DNA of 64,000 nucleotides from Capilliphycus robustus (GTDB lineage Bacteria > Cyanobacteriota > Cyanobacteriia > Cyanobacteriales > Microcoleaceae). Below, one piece after another: positions 35,467-45,300 of the stretch. The stretch is from the NCBI RefSeq assembly GCF_034932365.1, contig NZ_JAYGHR010000071.1:1-64000 (forward strand), given 5' to 3'. The notes below the pieces were generated by a model that saw nothing but the letters and a program-made list of their open reading frames with translations, searched no databases and had not been told where the DNA came from. The first letter of the stretch is position 1. The number at the start of each line of letters is the position of its first letter. The translations under genes were made by a program, and so were the position numbers.

Positions 35467-38400
35467 CTACGGGGAACGTTTAACTTCGAGTTTTAATGCA
35501 GCTTTTACCCATCCCAACTCGGCGGTAATTTTATCATAAATTGTGGTAATATCTTCTGATAAAGGAACGCCTTTTTCCAGGGTTTGACGGGCTTTCATCT
35601 CTAACTGTTCGCAGAGTTCAAATAACGTCAAAGCGCCCAACGTTCCGCTAATAGACTTGAGGGAATGGGCGGCGGGTTTGAGTTGTTCGGCGTCTCGGTT
35701 GGTGATTGCAGATGCTATTTTTTCTAACAGTTCCGGTGTGGTTTCTAAATAGGCTTCTACTGCTTCTTCTAAGGCTTCAATTTCTCGTAAACTTTCAATC
35801 ACATTTGGATCGAGAACAACTGATTTTTCAGGGGGAAAGGTTTGATTTTGTTCAACTTCAGGGGTTAACTGAACTGTCTCAGAAACAGCCACATCAGCAT
35901 TATTTAAAATCCCTGGATTGATCGGTTGACATTGTTTTAAAACCGCAACTAACTGTTCCATTCTAATCGGTTTACTGATATAATCATCCATACCTGCGGC
36001 GATACAATCATTGCGATCGCTTTCCATTGCATTCGCTGTCACCGCAATAATTCGGGGACGTTCAGAAGTTTCAGTTTGGCGATCGCCATAGAGTTTTTTA
36101 ATCTGTCGCGCCGCTTCTAACCCATCCATTTCCGGCATTTGCATATCCATTAATACAACATCATAGGATTGACGCCGCAAGGCTTCTAAAACCTCTAAAC
36201 CATTCCCCGCCACATCGGCACGATATCCCATGCGTTGTAAGATTTGTAGCGCCACTTTTTGATTAACTAAATGATCTTCAGCGAGTAGAATTCTCAGAGG
36301 TAATGTTTTCGCGAGTAACGGAATATCTTTGGTGGGTTTGAGTCGAGTTTGATCCGGTAAACGAACCTCTAGGGGATCTCCACCTAAAATATTCATCAAC
36401 ACATTATAAAGCTGAGATTGCTTAATCGGCTTATTCAAACAGGCGGAAAAATCTTGCAATTGATTTTGATTAATACTCTGTTGTCCCATTGAAGTTAATA
36501 ATACCAATGGAAGTTTTTTATATTGGGGAAATTTTCTAATTTCTCGGGCTAATGTCAAACCATCACAATCGGGCATTTGCATCTCTAATAATGCCATATC
36601 AAAGGGTTCACCCTCCCGAATAAAAGCGATAGCTTCTTGTTGATTGGCTGCGGCTTTGGCGAACATTCCCCAAGCTTGAGTTTGCAAGGTTAATACTTGG
36701 CGGTTTGTGGCATTATCATCCACAATTAATAAGCGTTTTCCGGTTAGTTCGGGTGTCTTTGCCCAGCTTGTGATTAAATGAGAACAGGACTCTACAATAA
36801 TCGTAAAATAGAAGGTAGAACCGACAAATTGATTAGGAATAAAAGATTGAGGCGTTTGAGTAATTTGAGTAATTTTTGTGACCTCAGAAATTGAGCGAAC
36901 GCTTGCCAAATTCGACCTTAACGGGGTAAAATCATCAGGGGCTTCCCCGGCAATCGTATCATAACTTTCCACCCACATTTGACCCCCCATCATCTCAGCC
37001 AAGCGCTTGCTAATCACTAATCCTAAGCCCGTTCCGCCATATTGACGACTGGTTGAAGAATCCACCTGACTAAAGGATTTAAACAGGCGGTTCATTCGTT
37101 CCGGTGGAATGCCAATTCCAGTATCTCGTACTGCAAATTGAATCTCATAACGGTTAGGTTGAGTTGTTGTTTCTCTAGCGGTTTCCGTTGTGTTTTCGTC
37201 TAAAATCACAGGCTGTAAAGAAACCGCTTTCAGAGAAATAACCACTTCTCCCATTTCGGTAAATTTAACCGCATTACTAATTAAATTCACTAAAATTTGT
37301 CTGAGTCGCGCCCCATCTCCTAATACCTTTGACGGAGTAGACGGATCAATTAAATAGGCGAGTTCAATATTTTTACTCGCGGCTTTTGTCGCCAGTAAAT
37401 CCAGGGATTCTTCAATACAAGTTCGTAAATCAAAAGGATGTCGTTCTAACTCCAATTTCCCGGATTCAATCTTAGAGAAATCCAGAATATCATTAATCAG
37501 TGAAAGCAACGCATCGCTACTACTGCGAATGGTTTCCACATAATCTTGCTGCGTAGAAGTAAGTCGAGTATCTAACAACAATCCTGTCATCCCAATGACT
37601 GCATTCATCGGGGTTCTAATTTCGTGACTCATGGTGGCTAAAAACTCACTTTTCGCTTTAGTTGCGGCTAAAGCTTCATCTCGCGCCTTGGCTAAATCTT
37701 GGGCGGTTTGTTGACGTTCAAGTTCACCGCCGATCCATTGCGCCATTAACTTTAAAAGTTCTCGATCAACGGCTTTAAAGGGTTCTGTTTTAGTTTGACG
37801 ACTCCAGAAACATAATATTGTATCCACTTGACCCCCAACAATCACCGGAATACCCAAATAAGCGGCAATTTGCAATTGATTTTGAATCGAATGGGGTAAA
37901 CCGGAATATTGCAAAGATTCAAAATAAAGCGGTTTTTTCGCTGTAGCTGTCATGGAAAATAAACTATCCGTTAGTTCAATTACTTTTTTGTTCTTCAGGA
38001 CAGGATTAGAACCGACGACTGCAATCACTTCTATTTTGAATAAACTTTGAGCGTCATTCACGGGTTCAATTTTAGCAAGTAACCCCACTTCTAAGCCAAA
38101 CTTATAACAACCTACCTTTAAAATGCGACGCAGCCGTTCTTCAAAGTTTAGTTCTCGGGCGGATGTCACTTGATATAATGCTCGAATAGAAGCTTCACTT
38201 TCTTGTAATTGTTGTTCTCGTTGTTTGCGATCGCTAATGTCTCTGGAAACGCCGATAATTTCTTGTATGTCTTGATGTTCACTGGTGCGAATGGCGCTAC
38301 TGGTGGTTTCAAACCAGACATAATCTCCATTTTTGTGGCGAATTCGGTAAGTTATCGTATAGGTAACATTTTGTCGCAAGACAAACAAATGGGCTTTGAC

Positions 38401-39621
38401 TAAAGTATTAATATCATGGGGATGAAGAAAATCAGCCGGGGTGTGATTGACTAATTCTTCCGGTTCATATCCGAGTAAAGTTCGACAAGCAGGTGAAGCG
38501 TAAAGAATCACTCCCTCAGCCGAATGACGAGTAATCATATCGGTTGAATGTTCAGCTAATAGTCGATACCGTTCTTGTTGTTCTAAACGATCCGAGTCAG
38601 CATCTTCTAGGGCGTGAAGCATCTGGTTAATAGTTTCTGCTAAATGGGCGAGTTCATCCTCTCCCGACACCGAAATTTCCAGAGACAAATCACCACTATT
38701 GCTAATATGACTCACTTGATCATTTAAATCAGATAAACGGGATAATACCAACTTTTCGAGAACAAATAAAGTAATTCCCCCGCATATTGCCCCAATCAAT
38801 AAAACGGCTAAAATTAAGTGATATTGGCTATCTTGAGCCGCTTTAGAAAAAACGCGCTCAACGTTGACTTCGAGTTGTAGGGCGTTCCCGTAGAGATCGC
38901 GAATGATTGTATATCCCGCTAAGGTAGAAGGATTGAGAACTTTCACAAAAATTTCGCGATCGTCTGAGGAAAATCTTTCTGAATTTGAGGGTTGAATCTG
39001 GATAGATAGGGGACTATTTTCGGAAATCGGACTAACGGTGTTGAGATAACGCCCTAAAATTAATATTCCCTGATTTGGGCTTTGGGAATTTGGAAAAATC
39101 GGTTGGGCTGCAATTAATAAGGGGTTTTCTGGTAACATCAAAATACCCGTAATTGCACCTTTTCCAGCTAAACTCGCAGACCCAGAAATATTAGAGTCTG
39201 AAGTCGGCTTGAGTAAAGCCAGTAACGAAGGATCAGACGGTAGTGCGGGTTTCAAAGCATCATTTCTACCCGTGCGATCAAAACCTTGACTAAAAACGAT
39301 CTCCCCTTCGGCGTTGAGTAACACATAGAGATCCACTTCCAGTCTTTCCCAGTTGAGCTTGATTGTGTTGCTGGGATTGTTTGAAGAATTGACGATAGCC
39401 CGAAGATCATTCAACTCTATTTGATCTTGGGCGAGCTTCTCGAGATCCACCTGTTCTTGATGTAAAGCATCCACCGCCCGCACCACCGCTTGACGTACAG
39501 ATTGCACTTCGAGTTGATGAAAGTTATTATGCAGGACAATTGACGCTGTGACATAGAGTGCCACAAGGAGACTCGATAGGGCTGCACCGATAATCAACAG
39601 GGTTTTCTTACGCAATTTCAT
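35467..39621 (-). CDS. Large hybrid sensor kinase (HAMP-PAS-GAF-HisKA-HATPase-REC-REC-HPt)
   Basis: This 1384-aa multistep phosphorelay kinase has a membrane segment at about 8-30, a periplasmic sensor (CHASE4-like) to about 265, a second membrane segment, and HAMP. A PAS domain follows (about 350-465), then GAF (about 480-650), HisKA KSEFLATMSHEIRTPMNAV, and HATPase with DTGIGIPPE and GGTGLGLVIS. Receiver 1 (RLLIVDDNATNRQ) has Glu at the usual phospho-Asp position (MALLEMQMPD), so it is probably not phosphorylated. Receiver 2 (RILLAEDHLVNQK, VVLMDMQMPEMDG) is intact. The C-terminal HPt has His in AAHSLKSISGTLG. No output regulator is adjacent. Confidence 0.92.
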   Translation of the reverse strand: MKLRKKTLLIIGAALSSLLVALYVTASIVLHNNFHQLEVQSVRQAVVRAVDALHQEQVDLEKLAQDQIELNDLRAIVNSSNNPSNTIKLNWERLEVDLYVLLNAEGEIVFSQGFDRTGRNDALKPALPSDPSLLALLKPTSDSNISGSASLAGKGAITGILMLPENPLLIAAQPIFPNSQSPNQGILILGRYLNTVSPISENSPLSIQIQPSNSERFSSDDREIFVKVLNPSTLAGYTIIRDLYGNALQLEVNVERVFSKAAQDSQYHLILAVLLIGAICGGITLFVLEKLVLSRLSDLNDQVSHISNSGDLSLEISVSGEDELAHLAETINQMLHALEDADSDRLEQQERYRLLAEHSTDMITRHSAEGVILYASPACRTLLGYEPEELVNHTPADFLHPHDINTLVKAHLFVLRQNVTYTITYRIRHKNGDYVWFETTSSAIRTSEHQDIQEIIGVSRDISDRKQREQQLQESEASIRALYQVTSARELNFEERLRRILKVGCYKFGLEVGLLAKIEPVNDAQSLFKIEVIAVVGSNPVLKNKKVIELTDSLFSMTATAKKPLYFESLQYSGLPHSIQNQLQIAAYLGIPVIVGGQVDTILCFWSRQTKTEPFKAVDRELLKLMAQWIGGELERQQTAQDLAKARDEALAATKAKSEFLATMSHEIRTPMNAVIGMTGLLLDTRLTSTQQDYVETIRSSSDALLSLINDILDFSKIESGKLELERHPFDLRTCIEESLDLLATKAASKNIELAYLIDPSTPSKVLGDGARLRQILVNLISNAVKFTEMGEVVISLKAVSLQPVILDENTTETARETTTQPNRYEIQFAVRDTGIGIPPERMNRLFKSFSQVDSSTSRQYGGTGLGLVISKRLAEMMGGQMWVESYDTIAGEAPDDFTPLRSNLASVRSISEVTKITQITQTPQSFIPNQFVGSTFYFTIIVESCSHLITSWAKTPELTGKRLLIVDDNATNRQVLTLQTQAWGMFAKAAANQQEAIAFIREGEPFDMALLEMQMPDCDGLTLAREIRKFPQYKKLPLVLLTSMGQQSINQNQLQDFSACLNKPIKQSQLYNVLMNILGGDPLEVRLPDQTRLKPTKDIPLLAKTLPLRILLAEDHLVNQKVALQILQRMGYRADVAGNGLEVLEALRRQSYDVVLMDMQMPEMDGLEAARQIKKLYGDRQTETSERPRIIAVTANAMESDRNDCIAAGMDDYISKPIRMEQLVAVLKQCQPINPGILNNADVAVSETVQLTPEVEQNQTFPPEKSVVLDPNVIESLREIEALEEAVEAYLETTPELLEKIASAITNRDAEQLKPAAHSLKSISGTLGALTLFELCEQLEMKARQTLEKGVPLSEDITTIYDKITAELGWVKAALKLEVKRSP

Positions 39622-40343
39622 GGGGATGTTCCTTCATTGTGCGACTGAGTGATTCGCATCAATACACCTGCACCCAACGGATGGTGGGGGATCTCCTAGC
39701 ACGCCATCTCAATAAACTGGAATCGTTTGCTGGTGGCATTACCTCATCTTTTTCAGAGGTTAGTTGATGTCTCTTCTCGATTTTAACTTGAATATTACAA
39801 ACCCTTCCAATCTCTTCGACTTGATTCAAGCAGACCGTCTGAAAACACATCCCTGAAAAATCATAGAGAAAGCGTTTAAATATTGATCTTTAATCCCCGT
39901 TTAGCGGCTGACTCACTCAGGGAAAATCATTGGTTCTCTAAAATTGATCACGAGATTATCAATAATTGATGTCAGGTAAACCTTACATTTTTATGTGATA
40001 ATTTATGATGAATAGGGGATAATAGGTGTAAAGTTGACTTGAGATTTTTTAGCTCTAAAATTTCTGATTTAAACACTTGATAACCTAACATTAAACATTT
40101 ATTTAAAAAACATAACAAAAACTAGAAGATGCGTTTCCGCTCACGATCAACCCAGATTTTTACAGAATTCCGATGCCGTCTCACCTTCAAAGGGAGTGGC
40201 TTTTCCCTCTGCCAGCGAGGAAGTCAGCAAACTTTTGTGGATCTTAACTCATATATAGGTTTTTCAATAAAACTTTACAGTTGATTCATGTCACAATAGA
40301 GGACAAGTTGAAGTCATAATGAGTTACTGAGGGGAAGTCAGAT
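39622..40343. other. Intergenic region between hybrid kinase and flv3
   Basis: No gene is supported. A 63-codon frame on the minus strand (39659-39850) and a 51-codon frame on the plus strand (from 40129) lack ribosome sites and coding character. The region is AT-rich and divergent, and probably holds both promoters. A GAGGGGAAG ribosome site lies just before flv3. Confidence 0.5.
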
Positions 40344-42071
40344 ATGGTAGCCCTTACCGATAAAGTTCAATCTAGTCGCCTAACGATAGAAGTCAGCCAG
40401 ACGGTTACAGATACAACGGCTATTCGTTCCCTCGACTGGGATCGCGATCGCTTTGATATCGAATTTGGACTGCAAAACGGAACAACCTACAATTCCTTCT
40501 TGATCCGAGGCGAAAAAATCGCCCTGGTTGACACCTCCCACGCCAAATTCCGTCAACAGTACCTCGACACCCTGCAAGGACTCATCGATCCTCGTCAAAT
40601 AGACTATCTGATTATTAGCCACACCGAACCCGATCACAGTGGTTTAGTCAAAGATGTTTTAGAACTCGCTCCCGATATTACCATTGTTGGCGCAAAAGTC
40701 GCCATTCAATTTTTGGAAAACTTGACTCACGTTCCCTTTAAACGCATTCAAGTTAAAAATGGCGAGACTTTAGATCTCGGAAATGGTCATCTATTAGAAT
40801 TTGTTTCCGCTCCAAATTTACACTGGCCGGATACCATTTTTACATACGATTACAAAACCCAAACCCTGTTTACCTGTGATGCGTTTGGGATGCACTACTG
40901 CTCAGATTACACCTACGATGAAAATTTAGCCGAAATAGAACCCGATTTTCGCTTCTATTATGAATGCTTAATGGCGCCTAACGCCCGTTCGGTGATTAGT
41001 GCGATCAAACGCATGGAAAAATTTGGAGAAATCAACACCATCGCCACCGGACACGGGCCACTGTTACGCCATAATGTCGTTGAATTCGTCGGACGTTATT
41101 TGGAATGGAGTCAAGCCCAAACCAAGGGAGAAACCACAGTCGCAGTCTTCTACTATTCCGATTATGCCTACAGCGATCGCCTGTCCCAAGCCGTTGCTCA
41201 CGGTGTCACCAAAACCGGAATTGCGGTGGAAATGCTCGATTTGCGATCGGCTGATCAGCAAGAAATCCGTGAACTGGCTAGCTCCGCCCAAGGCTTAATC
41301 GTTGGAACTCCGCCTGTTTCTGGCCCCGATGCGGAATTGGCAGAAGAAGCGATTAGCACGATTTTAGCCTCAACCCACGCCAAACAAGCCTTTGGTTTGT
41401 ATGAATGTGGTGAAAGTAGTTTATCAGTTTATCCGTTAGAAGTCAAGTTCAAACAAACCGGAATTAAACAAGCCTTTCCGTCTATTCGCGTGACTGAAAA
41501 TCCCACAGAAAACACCTATAAACTCTGTGAAGAAGCGGGAACCGACATGGGACAATTGTTAGGCTTGAAAAAAGCAGTTCAGCAAATGAAATCCCTCGAT
41601 AATGACCTTGATAAAGCGCTCGGTCGTATCAGTGGAGGCTTATATATTATCACCGCAACCAAAGGAGAAGTCAGCAGTGCGATGTTGGCATCTTGGATTT
41701 CTCAGGCGAGTTTTCAGCCTTTGGGACTGAGTATTGCCGTAGCAAAAGATCGGGCAATTGAAGCGTTAATGCAGGTGAATGATAGCTTTGTTTTAAATGT
41801 ATTGGCTGAAAATAACTATCAGAAACTCATGCGTCATTTTCTCAAACGATTTGCACCAGGGGCGGATCGTTTTGAAGGCGTTGAAACTCAAAGCGCAAGC
41901 AATGGAAGTCCAATTTTAACCGATGCTGTGGCTTATCTAGAATGTCAAGTTGCAAGCCGGATGGAGTTAAGTGATCATTGGATTATTTACGCCACCGTTG
42001 AAACAGGACGGGTGAGTGATCCTGATATTTTACCTGCGGTTCACCATCGCAAAGTCGGTAATCATTATTAA
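40344..42071 (+). CDS. flv3: Diflavin flavoprotein Flv3 (photoprotective oxygen reductase)
   Basis: This is a class C flavodiiron protein of 575 aa that reduces oxygen to water with electrons from photosystem I. The metallo-beta-lactamase-like domain has the full diiron motif H93-x-E95-x-D97-H98 (SHTEPDHSG) with later ligands in FGMHYCSD and TGHGPLLRH. A flavodoxin domain follows (about 260-400), then a C-terminal flavin-reductase domain (GGLYIITATKGEVSSAMLASW). AIRSLDWDRDRFDIEFGLQN near the start is the Flv3 signature. It works as a heterodimer with Flv1, encoded two genes downstream. The canonical motif separates it from Flv1/Flv2. Confidence 0.93.
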   Translation: MVALTDKVQSSRLTIEVSQTVTDTTAIRSLDWDRDRFDIEFGLQNGTTYNSFLIRGEKIALVDTSHAKFRQQYLDTLQGLIDPRQIDYLIISHTEPDHSGLVKDVLELAPDITIVGAKVAIQFLENLTHVPFKRIQVKNGETLDLGNGHLLEFVSAPNLHWPDTIFTYDYKTQTLFTCDAFGMHYCSDYTYDENLAEIEPDFRFYYECLMAPNARSVISAIKRMEKFGEINTIATGHGPLLRHNVVEFVGRYLEWSQAQTKGETTVAVFYYSDYAYSDRLSQAVAHGVTKTGIAVEMLDLRSADQQEIRELASSAQGLIVGTPPVSGPDAELAEEAISTILASTHAKQAFGLYECGESSLSVYPLEVKFKQTGIKQAFPSIRVTENPTENTYKLCEEAGTDMGQLLGLKKAVQQMKSLDNDLDKALGRISGGLYIITATKGEVSSAMLASWISQASFQPLGLSIAVAKDRAIEALMQVNDSFVLNVLAENNYQKLMRHFLKRFAPGADRFEGVETQSASNGSPILTDAVAYLECQVASRMELSDHWIIYATVETGRVSDPDILPAVHHRKVGNHY

Positions 42072-42103
42072 ATAGGGAACAGGGTACTGGTTACAGGGAA
42101 CAG

Positions 42104-42547
42104 TAGGGGCGGGTTCCGAATAAATATATGTTTCCCAGAAACAATATACNNNNNNNNNNNNNNNNNNNNNNNNNNNNNNNNNNNNNNNNNNNNNNNNNNN
42201 NNNNNNNNNNNNNNNNNNNNNNNNNNNNNNNNNNNNNNNNNNNNNNNNNATAAACCCGCCCTCAACAGTGAACAGTGACCAGTCAACAGTAGGGGCGGGT
42301 TCCGAATAGATGTATGTTTCCCAGAAGCAATATACATAAACCCGCCCTCAACAGTGAACAGTGACCAGTCAACAGTAGGGGCGGGTTCCGAATAGATGTA
42401 TGTTTCCCAGAAACAATATACATAAACCCGCCCTCAACAGTGAACAGTGACCAGTCAACAGTAGGGGCGGGTTCCGAATAGATGTATGTTTCCCAGAAGC
42501 AATATACATAAACCCGCCCTCAACAGTGAACAGTGACCAGTCAACAG
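42104..42547. repeat. Tandem array of 86-bp units with an assembly gap
   Basis: Units begin TAGGGGCGGGTTCCGAATAG and run through TGTATGTTTCCCAGAAAC, AATATACATAAACCCGCCC and TCAACAGTGAACAGTGACC. Starts are at 42104, 42290, 42376 and 42462, an exact 86-base period after the gap. Each unit is an inverted repeat (GGGCGGGTT...AACCCGCCC). The copy number is unknown because of the N run. The array separates flv3 from the vWA gene. Confidence 0.93.
42150..42249. other. Assembly gap of exactly 100 N
   Basis: The run is a round 100 bases inside a tandem repeat, so it is most likely a placeholder of unknown true size. It shows that the sequence is a scaffold and that repeats broke the assembly here. 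Confidence 0.98.
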
Positions 42548-42621
42548 TTAACAGATAATACGGTAAAAGCTGGTAACAGATAACTGTAAACTGATAACTG
42601 TAAAAAGCGAGGTGCGATTTC

Positions 42622-43254
42622 ATGTCTACCGATTTGTTGAAAGACCGTAGTTACACGATTATTGTTGCTCGGAGTGGCATCAGCCGAGAACGAAATCATC
42701 CTTGGTTCAACGAATGGGTAGACGCTCAGGCTTCTTTAATTGATTTAGCAAAGAAATGTCAGGAATTTGATCCCGATGGCTTAACGATTTATGAGGCTTC
42801 TAGTTTTTTGAAAAAATATGAGCAAGCCACAGTCAATCGATTAGCTGAACTGTTACAAAAAAATAATCGTTCCGATGCAACCTATGTGATTGAAATTAAT
42901 GTTGTTGAAGCCATTGCCGATGTTCTCAATCATTATTTTGAACACAAAGAACATCATCAAACCAAACCCAAAGGAGAAATTATCATTGTTATTTTAGATA
43001 AACATGGTATTGATGGCATTGGAGATATTCAACAACTTATTATCAAATCAACCCAAATGATGGACTATGCAGAAGAACTGGGAATCACATTTATTCAAAT
43101 CGGAGATGATGCGACAACTCGACGGTTTATGACGGGACTAGATGATGATTTAACTCAAGTCGGTGCCAAGTTTGATATCGTGGATACTAAATATTGGCAT
43201 GAAGTTCAACGGAAATCAATTACTCAGTTTTTGATTGATGCTCTTTTCGATTAA
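42622..43254 (+). CDS. vWA-fold protein with a degenerate metal site, between flv3 and flv1
   Basis: This 210-aa protein matches the cyanobacterial vWA family along its length: ARKCEEFDPDG-like text appears as AKKCQEFDPDGLTIY, followed by GDDATTRRFMTGLDDDLTQ and GAKFDIVDT. The usual MIDAS motif D-x-S-G-S is here A16-R-S-G-I (IIVARSGIS). The Thr/Asp of the second loop (normally GTTDL) is replaced (DATYVIEIN). Only the Asp of the third loop (ILDKHG) remains. The fold seems kept but metal binding lost. Its place between flv3 and flv1, all in one direction, suggests a role with the flavodiiron proteins. This is inference. Confidence 0.75.
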   Translation: MSTDLLKDRSYTIIVARSGISRERNHPWFNEWVDAQASLIDLAKKCQEFDPDGLTIYEASSFLKKYEQATVNRLAELLQKNNRSDATYVIEINVVEAIADVLNHYFEHKEHHQTKPKGEIIIVILDKHGIDGIGDIQQLIIKSTQMMDYAEELGITFIQIGDDATTRRFMTGLDDDLTQVGAKFDIVDTKYWHEVQRKSITQFLIDALFD

Positions 43255-43286
43255 TTCAATTTACAACATCTTTAACAGAATTCAAC

Positions 43287-45017
43287 ATGAAAACACTTTT
43301 AAAACCCCGTGACGTACAAACACTCTTGATTGCCGAAGATACAAAAGTTCTGCGATCGCGGACTTGGGATCGGCTAAAATTTGAGGTCGAATATTCCCTG
43401 AAAAAAGGCACCAGTGCAAACAGTTATCTGATTCAAGGCGAACAAACCGCAATTATCGATCCGCCAGGAGAATCCTTTACCAACAACTATATTGAAGCAC
43501 TGCAAATGCGGCTGAATTGGTCGAATTTGAACTACATTATCTTAGGACATTTTAATGCCAATCGGGGAGCAACAATTAAAGCGTTATTAGCCTTAGCCCC
43601 CCAAGTGACTTTTGTTTGTTCAAATCCGGCTGCAATCGCGTTAAAAGAATATCTCAGCGACTTTAATAATATTAGCCTGTTAGTCGTTAAAGGAGAAGAA
43701 ACCCTCGATATCGGCAACGAACATCAACTGCAATTTATCACCGCCCAAACTCCTCGCTGGCCGGATAGTTTATTAACCTACGATCATAAAACCCAGATTT
43801 TATATACTGATAAATTTTTTGGGGCGCACGTTTGCGGCGATCAAATTTTTGATGAAGGATGGTCAATTTATAGCGAAGATCGACGCTTTTATTATGACTG
43901 TCTTCATGCCGCCCAAGCCCGTCAAGTCCTTTCAACACTAGATAAAATAGCCGATTTACCCCCAATAAAATTCTATGCCACAGGTCACGGGCCATTAGTT
44001 CGTTATGGCATGAATGAATTAACTCATTTATACCGAGAATGGAGTAATAAACAAAAAACAAAAGATTTGAATGTGGCTTTATTATACGCCTCCGCCTATG
44101 GAAATACCGCCACCATTGCCCAAGCGATCGCCAAAGGTTTAACGAGGGCAGGTGTTGGGGTAGAATCAATCAATTGTGAATATGTCAAAGCTTCAGAAAT
44201 TCAAGCTGCAATTGAAAAATGTGATGGGTTTATTATCGGTTCACCCACCTTAGGCGGACACGCCCCGACGCAAATACAAACCGCTTTAGGGATTATTTTA
44301 AACACCGCTTCTACCAGTAAATTAGCGGGAGTATTTGGATCTTTTGGGTGGAGTGGAGAAGCCATTGATATTCTTGAAGGTAAACTCAAAGATGCGGGCT
44401 ATAAGTTTGGTTTTGAACCCATTCGCGTCAAATTTAAACCCACCGATGTCACCCTACAAACCTGTGAAGAAGCTGCCGTTGACTTCGCCCAAACCCTGCG
44501 ACGCACCCAAAAACAGCGTAGCGCCCGATCTTCTATTAACGACTCTGGGGCGGATCGCACCGCCCAAGCGGTAGGGCGTTTAGTGGGTTCGTTGTGTGTG
44601 ATGTGTTGTCGGCGAGAAGAGGTTCAAAGCGCGATGTTGGCGTCGTGGGTATCTCAAGCGACATTTAACCCCCCAGGTTTAACCATCGCCGTCGCCAAAG
44701 ATCGGGCGTTAGAGTCTTTAACCCATAGTGGCGATCAATTTGTGTTGAATATCTTAGAAGAAGGAAAACAACTGCGAAAGCATTTTATGAAGCGGTTTGA
44801 ACCCGGAGAAGATCGGTTTTTGGGCTTAGAAATTGCCGAAGCGTCTAATGGTTGTGTGGTGCTTCAAGATGCGTTGGCTTATCTCGAATGTGAGGTGAAA
44901 CAACGGATGGAATGTGGCGATCATTGGTTAATTTATGCTACCGTTACCAATGGTAAAGTCTTGAGTTCTGAAGGGGTAACAGCCGTTCATTATCGGAAAA
45001 TTGGTACCTATTATTAA
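43287..45017 (+). CDS. flv1: Diflavin flavoprotein Flv1
   Basis: This is a 576-aa class C flavodiiron protein with the same three domains as Flv3. The diiron motif is non-canonical (GHFNANRG: H88, N90, N92, R93), which is typical of Flv1, not Flv3. VLRSRTWDRLKFEVEYSLKK near the start is the Flv1 signature. A flavodoxin domain is visible (LLYASAYGNTATIAQ, later GVFGSFGWSGEA), then the flavin reductase domain (GSLCVMCCRREEVQSAMLAS). Flv1 and Flv3 together carry out light-induced oxygen reduction. It lies 32 bases after the vWA gene, so the two are probably co-transcribed. Confidence 0.93.
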   Translation: MKTLLKPRDVQTLLIAEDTKVLRSRTWDRLKFEVEYSLKKGTSANSYLIQGEQTAIIDPPGESFTNNYIEALQMRLNWSNLNYIILGHFNANRGATIKALLALAPQVTFVCSNPAAIALKEYLSDFNNISLLVVKGEETLDIGNEHQLQFITAQTPRWPDSLLTYDHKTQILYTDKFFGAHVCGDQIFDEGWSIYSEDRRFYYDCLHAAQARQVLSTLDKIADLPPIKFYATGHGPLVRYGMNELTHLYREWSNKQKTKDLNVALLYASAYGNTATIAQAIAKGLTRAGVGVESINCEYVKASEIQAAIEKCDGFIIGSPTLGGHAPTQIQTALGIILNTASTSKLAGVFGSFGWSGEAIDILEGKLKDAGYKFGFEPIRVKFKPTDVTLQTCEEAAVDFAQTLRRTQKQRSARSSINDSGADRTAQAVGRLVGSLCVMCCRREEVQSAMLASWVSQATFNPPGLTIAVAKDRALESLTHSGDQFVLNILEEGKQLRKHFMKRFEPGEDRFLGLEIAEASNGCVVLQDALAYLECEVKQRMECGDHWLIYATVTNGKVLSSEGVTAVHYRKIGTYY

Positions 45018-45045
45018 GGGATAAAGAGAAAGAAGAAAACACAAA

Positions 45046-45285
45046 GACACAGAGACACAAAGAGATCATTTCTTCGTGACTTAGTGTCTTTGTGGTGAGT
45101 TGAAAGAAAAAAAAACCAAGACACAAAGAGATCATTTCTTCGTGACTTAGTGTCTTTGTGGTGAGTTGAAAGAAGAAAACACCAAGACACAAAGAGATCA
45201 TTCTTCGTGACTTAGTGTCTTTGTGGTGAGTTGAAAGAAGAAAACACCAAGACACAAAGAGATCATTTCTTCGTGACTTACTTTC
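45046..45285. repeat. Tandem array, about 65-bp units with internal inverted repeat
   Basis: Three and a half units of AAGACACAAAGAGATCATTT, CTTCGTGACTTAGTGTCTTT and GTGGTGAGTTGAAAGAA have GAGATC at 45062, 45128, 45194 and 45259. AGACACAAAG and CTTTGTG/AGTGTCT pair within each unit, so transcripts would form serial hairpins. The array separates flv1 from sfsA (convergent), so it may serve as a terminator cluster. Confidence 0.9.
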
Positions 45286-45300
45286 TAACTCGCAGACGCC

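Noticed and set aside
39659..39850. 63-codon frame upstream of the hybrid kinase
   Set aside because: No ribosome site, no recognisable family, and composition like non-coding sequence.
42068..42623. Open frames on the minus strand across the repeat array and N run
   Set aside because: They arise from the repeat unit length and from unknown bases translated as X; no real gene.
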